Assembly: GCA_965216205.1 (NCBI GenBank)
Contig: OZ244139.1
Location: 4,216,001 to 4,280,000 of the forward strand
Origin: CADEDH01 sp965216205
GTDB lineage: Bacteria > Actinomycetota > Acidimicrobiia > Acidimicrobiales > SZUA-35
DNA: 64,000 bases
Direction of reading: 5' to 3'
Shown: positions 63,225 through 64,000 of the stretch, one piece after another
Position numbering within the stretch: position 1 is the first letter of the stretch
Layout of the letters: each line of letters begins with the position of its first letter
Notes under the pieces: generated by a model
Seen by the model: the letters and a program-made list of their open reading frames with translations, nothing else
Told to the model about the DNA's origin: nothing
Database searches by the model: none
Made by a program: the position numbers and the translations under genes

Positions 63225-64000
63225 TCAGACGTCGATCTTGTACAGGCGGGCGGCGTTGTCCTGCAGGATCTTCTTCTGGACGTCGGGTTCGAGCTCACCG
63301 ATCGCATCCCGGACCCGCTCCACGCTGTGGGGGTACAAGCAGGTCGGGTGGGGGATGTCGGTCTCGAACATGATGTTGTCGGCCCCGATGTGGTCGATCG
63401 CCGGGGCGAGGGTCCTGCTCTCGAACCAGAAGCACCCGTAGAACTGGCGTTGGAAGTACTCCGACGGCTTCATCGACAGGTGCTTCAGATGGTCCGGGGC
63501 GGTCTCGCCGCACTGGTAGTCCATCGCGTCGAGCAGGAACGGAATCCACCCGATGCCACTCTCGACCGAGACGAAGTTCAGGTTCGGGTACCGCTCGGGC
63601 ACGTCGCTGACCAGCAGGTTGACCATCCACCGGAGCTGACCGAGGAAGATGGCGGCCCCGCCGAGCGAGATCTTCACGTCGCCAGACCAGGTGTCGTAGG
63701 GGACGCTGCCCGACCAGTTGATGTCGCCTTCGGAGGCGCCGATGTGGAAGTTGATCGGCATCTCGAGCGCTTCGCAGATCTCCCAGAACGGGCGCCAGTC
63801 GGGCTGGGCGAAGTTGGGCATGCCGGAGTCGTGGGGGTTGGAGCACATCACGATGCCCTTGGCCCCGTTGCGGTGCATGCGGTCCACCTCGGCGACACAA
63901 GCGTCGATGTCCCACCACGGCACGAGGGCCATCGGCAGGATCCGACCGCCGGACCGCTCCTGCAGGTCGCTCATCCAATCGTTGTAGATCTCGACGCACG
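63225..64000 (-). CDS. Amidohydrolase 2-family protein (partial, N-terminal part outside window)
   Basis: These are the C-terminal ~258 residues of a metal-dependent amidohydrolase-2 (ACMSD/decarboxylase-like) protein. Seen are GAKGIVMCSNPHDSGMPNFA, MPINFHIGASEGDI with a metal-ligand His, FVSVESGIGWIPFLLDAMDY, DNIMFETDIPHPTCLYPHSV with the catalytic Asp, and ILQDNAARLYKIDV. The frame continues past the right edge (VEIYNDW before the internal Met), so the gene is cut, not broken. These enzymes decarboxylate or hydrolyse aromatic or keto acids, a good fit with the CoA transferase and thioesterase downstream. Confidence 0.88.
   Translation of the reverse strand, partial: CVEIYNDWMSDLQERSGGRILPMALVPWWDIDACVAEVDRMHRNGAKGIVMCSNPHDSGMPNFAQPDWRPFWEICEALEMPINFHIGASEGDINWSGSVPYDTWSGDVKISLGGAAIFLGQLRWMVNLLVSDVPERYPNLNFVSVESGIGWIPFLLDAMDYQCGETAPDHLKHLSMKPSEYFQRQFYGCFWFESRTLAPAIDHIGADNIMFETDIPHPTCLYPHSVERVRDAIGELEPDVQKKILQDNAARLYKIDV

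Noticed and set aside
1..64000. tRNA, rRNA, CRISPR array, insertion sequence or prophage
   Set aside because: I looked for T-loop motifs, regularly spaced repeats, transposase motifs and phage genes and saw none. The repeats found are short, irregular intergenic elements. A tRNAscan or ISfinder run would be decisive.

Overview
The window is a contiguous piece of a very GC-rich actinobacterial chromosome. The best-fitting group is the class Acidimicrobiia (Ilumatobacter/Microtrichales type). The evidence is several flavin/F420-type luciferase-like (LLM) oxidoreductases and a PPOX-fold flavoprotein, an SCO6745-family protein, three proteins with DUF2510-type GWY/GYW...W motifs, CaiB-type CoA transferases, an MmyB-type regulator and a mycobacterial-type LexA box. 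This placement rests on gene content, not on a search. I see no rRNA, tRNA, CRISPR array, prophage or insertion sequence. The window looks like ordinary chromosome with catabolic, regulatory and repair genes. About twenty genes have a TANNNT-like -10 hexamer only 5-8 nt before the start codon, so leaderless mRNAs appear to be the rule. The exceptions are genes inside operons and a signalling cluster at 10.6-14.7 kb, which use clear Shine-Dalgarno sites.

Layout. 0-10.6 kb: end of a pyrimidine pair (pyrE, partial pyrC), a repeat-filled spacer, a TauE/SafE exporter, an AhpD-like protein, polX, a WXG-like small protein, an SDR, a Ser/Thr kinase with DUF2510 and RDD domains, and an amidase. 10.6-14.7 kb: a six-gene minus-strand operon with three Roadblock/LC7 proteins, two small GTPases and a DUF4388-like protein. 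It resembles actinobacterial conservons but lacks their sensor kinase and DUF742 protein, and it is the best candidate for an undescribed system. 14.8-25 kb: a fused HyuA-HyuB hydantoinase/5-oxoprolinase with a CoA transferase, a VOC protein with a sulfatase, and hisC behind a large 5'-UTR hairpin. 25-28.3 kb: choline-sulfatase and choline dehydrogenase (betC-betA type).

28.5-39.4 kb: a sugar-lactone oxidase, a kinase-LLM fusion protein, a divergent acyl-CoA-dehydrogenase-like/NtaA-like pair firing from overlapping -10 boxes, selD with an in-frame UGA at the catalytic position (a selenoprotein), a CDP-alcohol transferase, an SMP-30 protein, and a MaoC gene divergent from an XRE regulator with a perfect palindromic operator between them. 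39.4-47.3 kb: the large helicase lhr, whose upstream region holds a perfect LexA (SOS) box flanked by outward -10 elements and a 10-bp phased repeat; then a CBS protein, VOC, LLM and an AbiEi-DUF559 protein. 47.3-51.5 kb: acyl-CoA dehydrogenase, phosphodiesterase, tag, a DUF2510-like secreted/anchored protein and a cupin. 51.5-57 kb: a translationally coupled DUF4129-membrane protein-MoxR-DUF58-membrane protein operon with a beta-grasp-like membrane protein upstream. 57-64 kb: enoyl-CoA hydratase, a FetB-like permease, a 5'-truncated secreted-protein remnant, HAD, methyltransferase, VOC, tandem hotdog thioesterase, CoA transferase and a partial amidohydrolase, a likely CoA-dependent degradation set.
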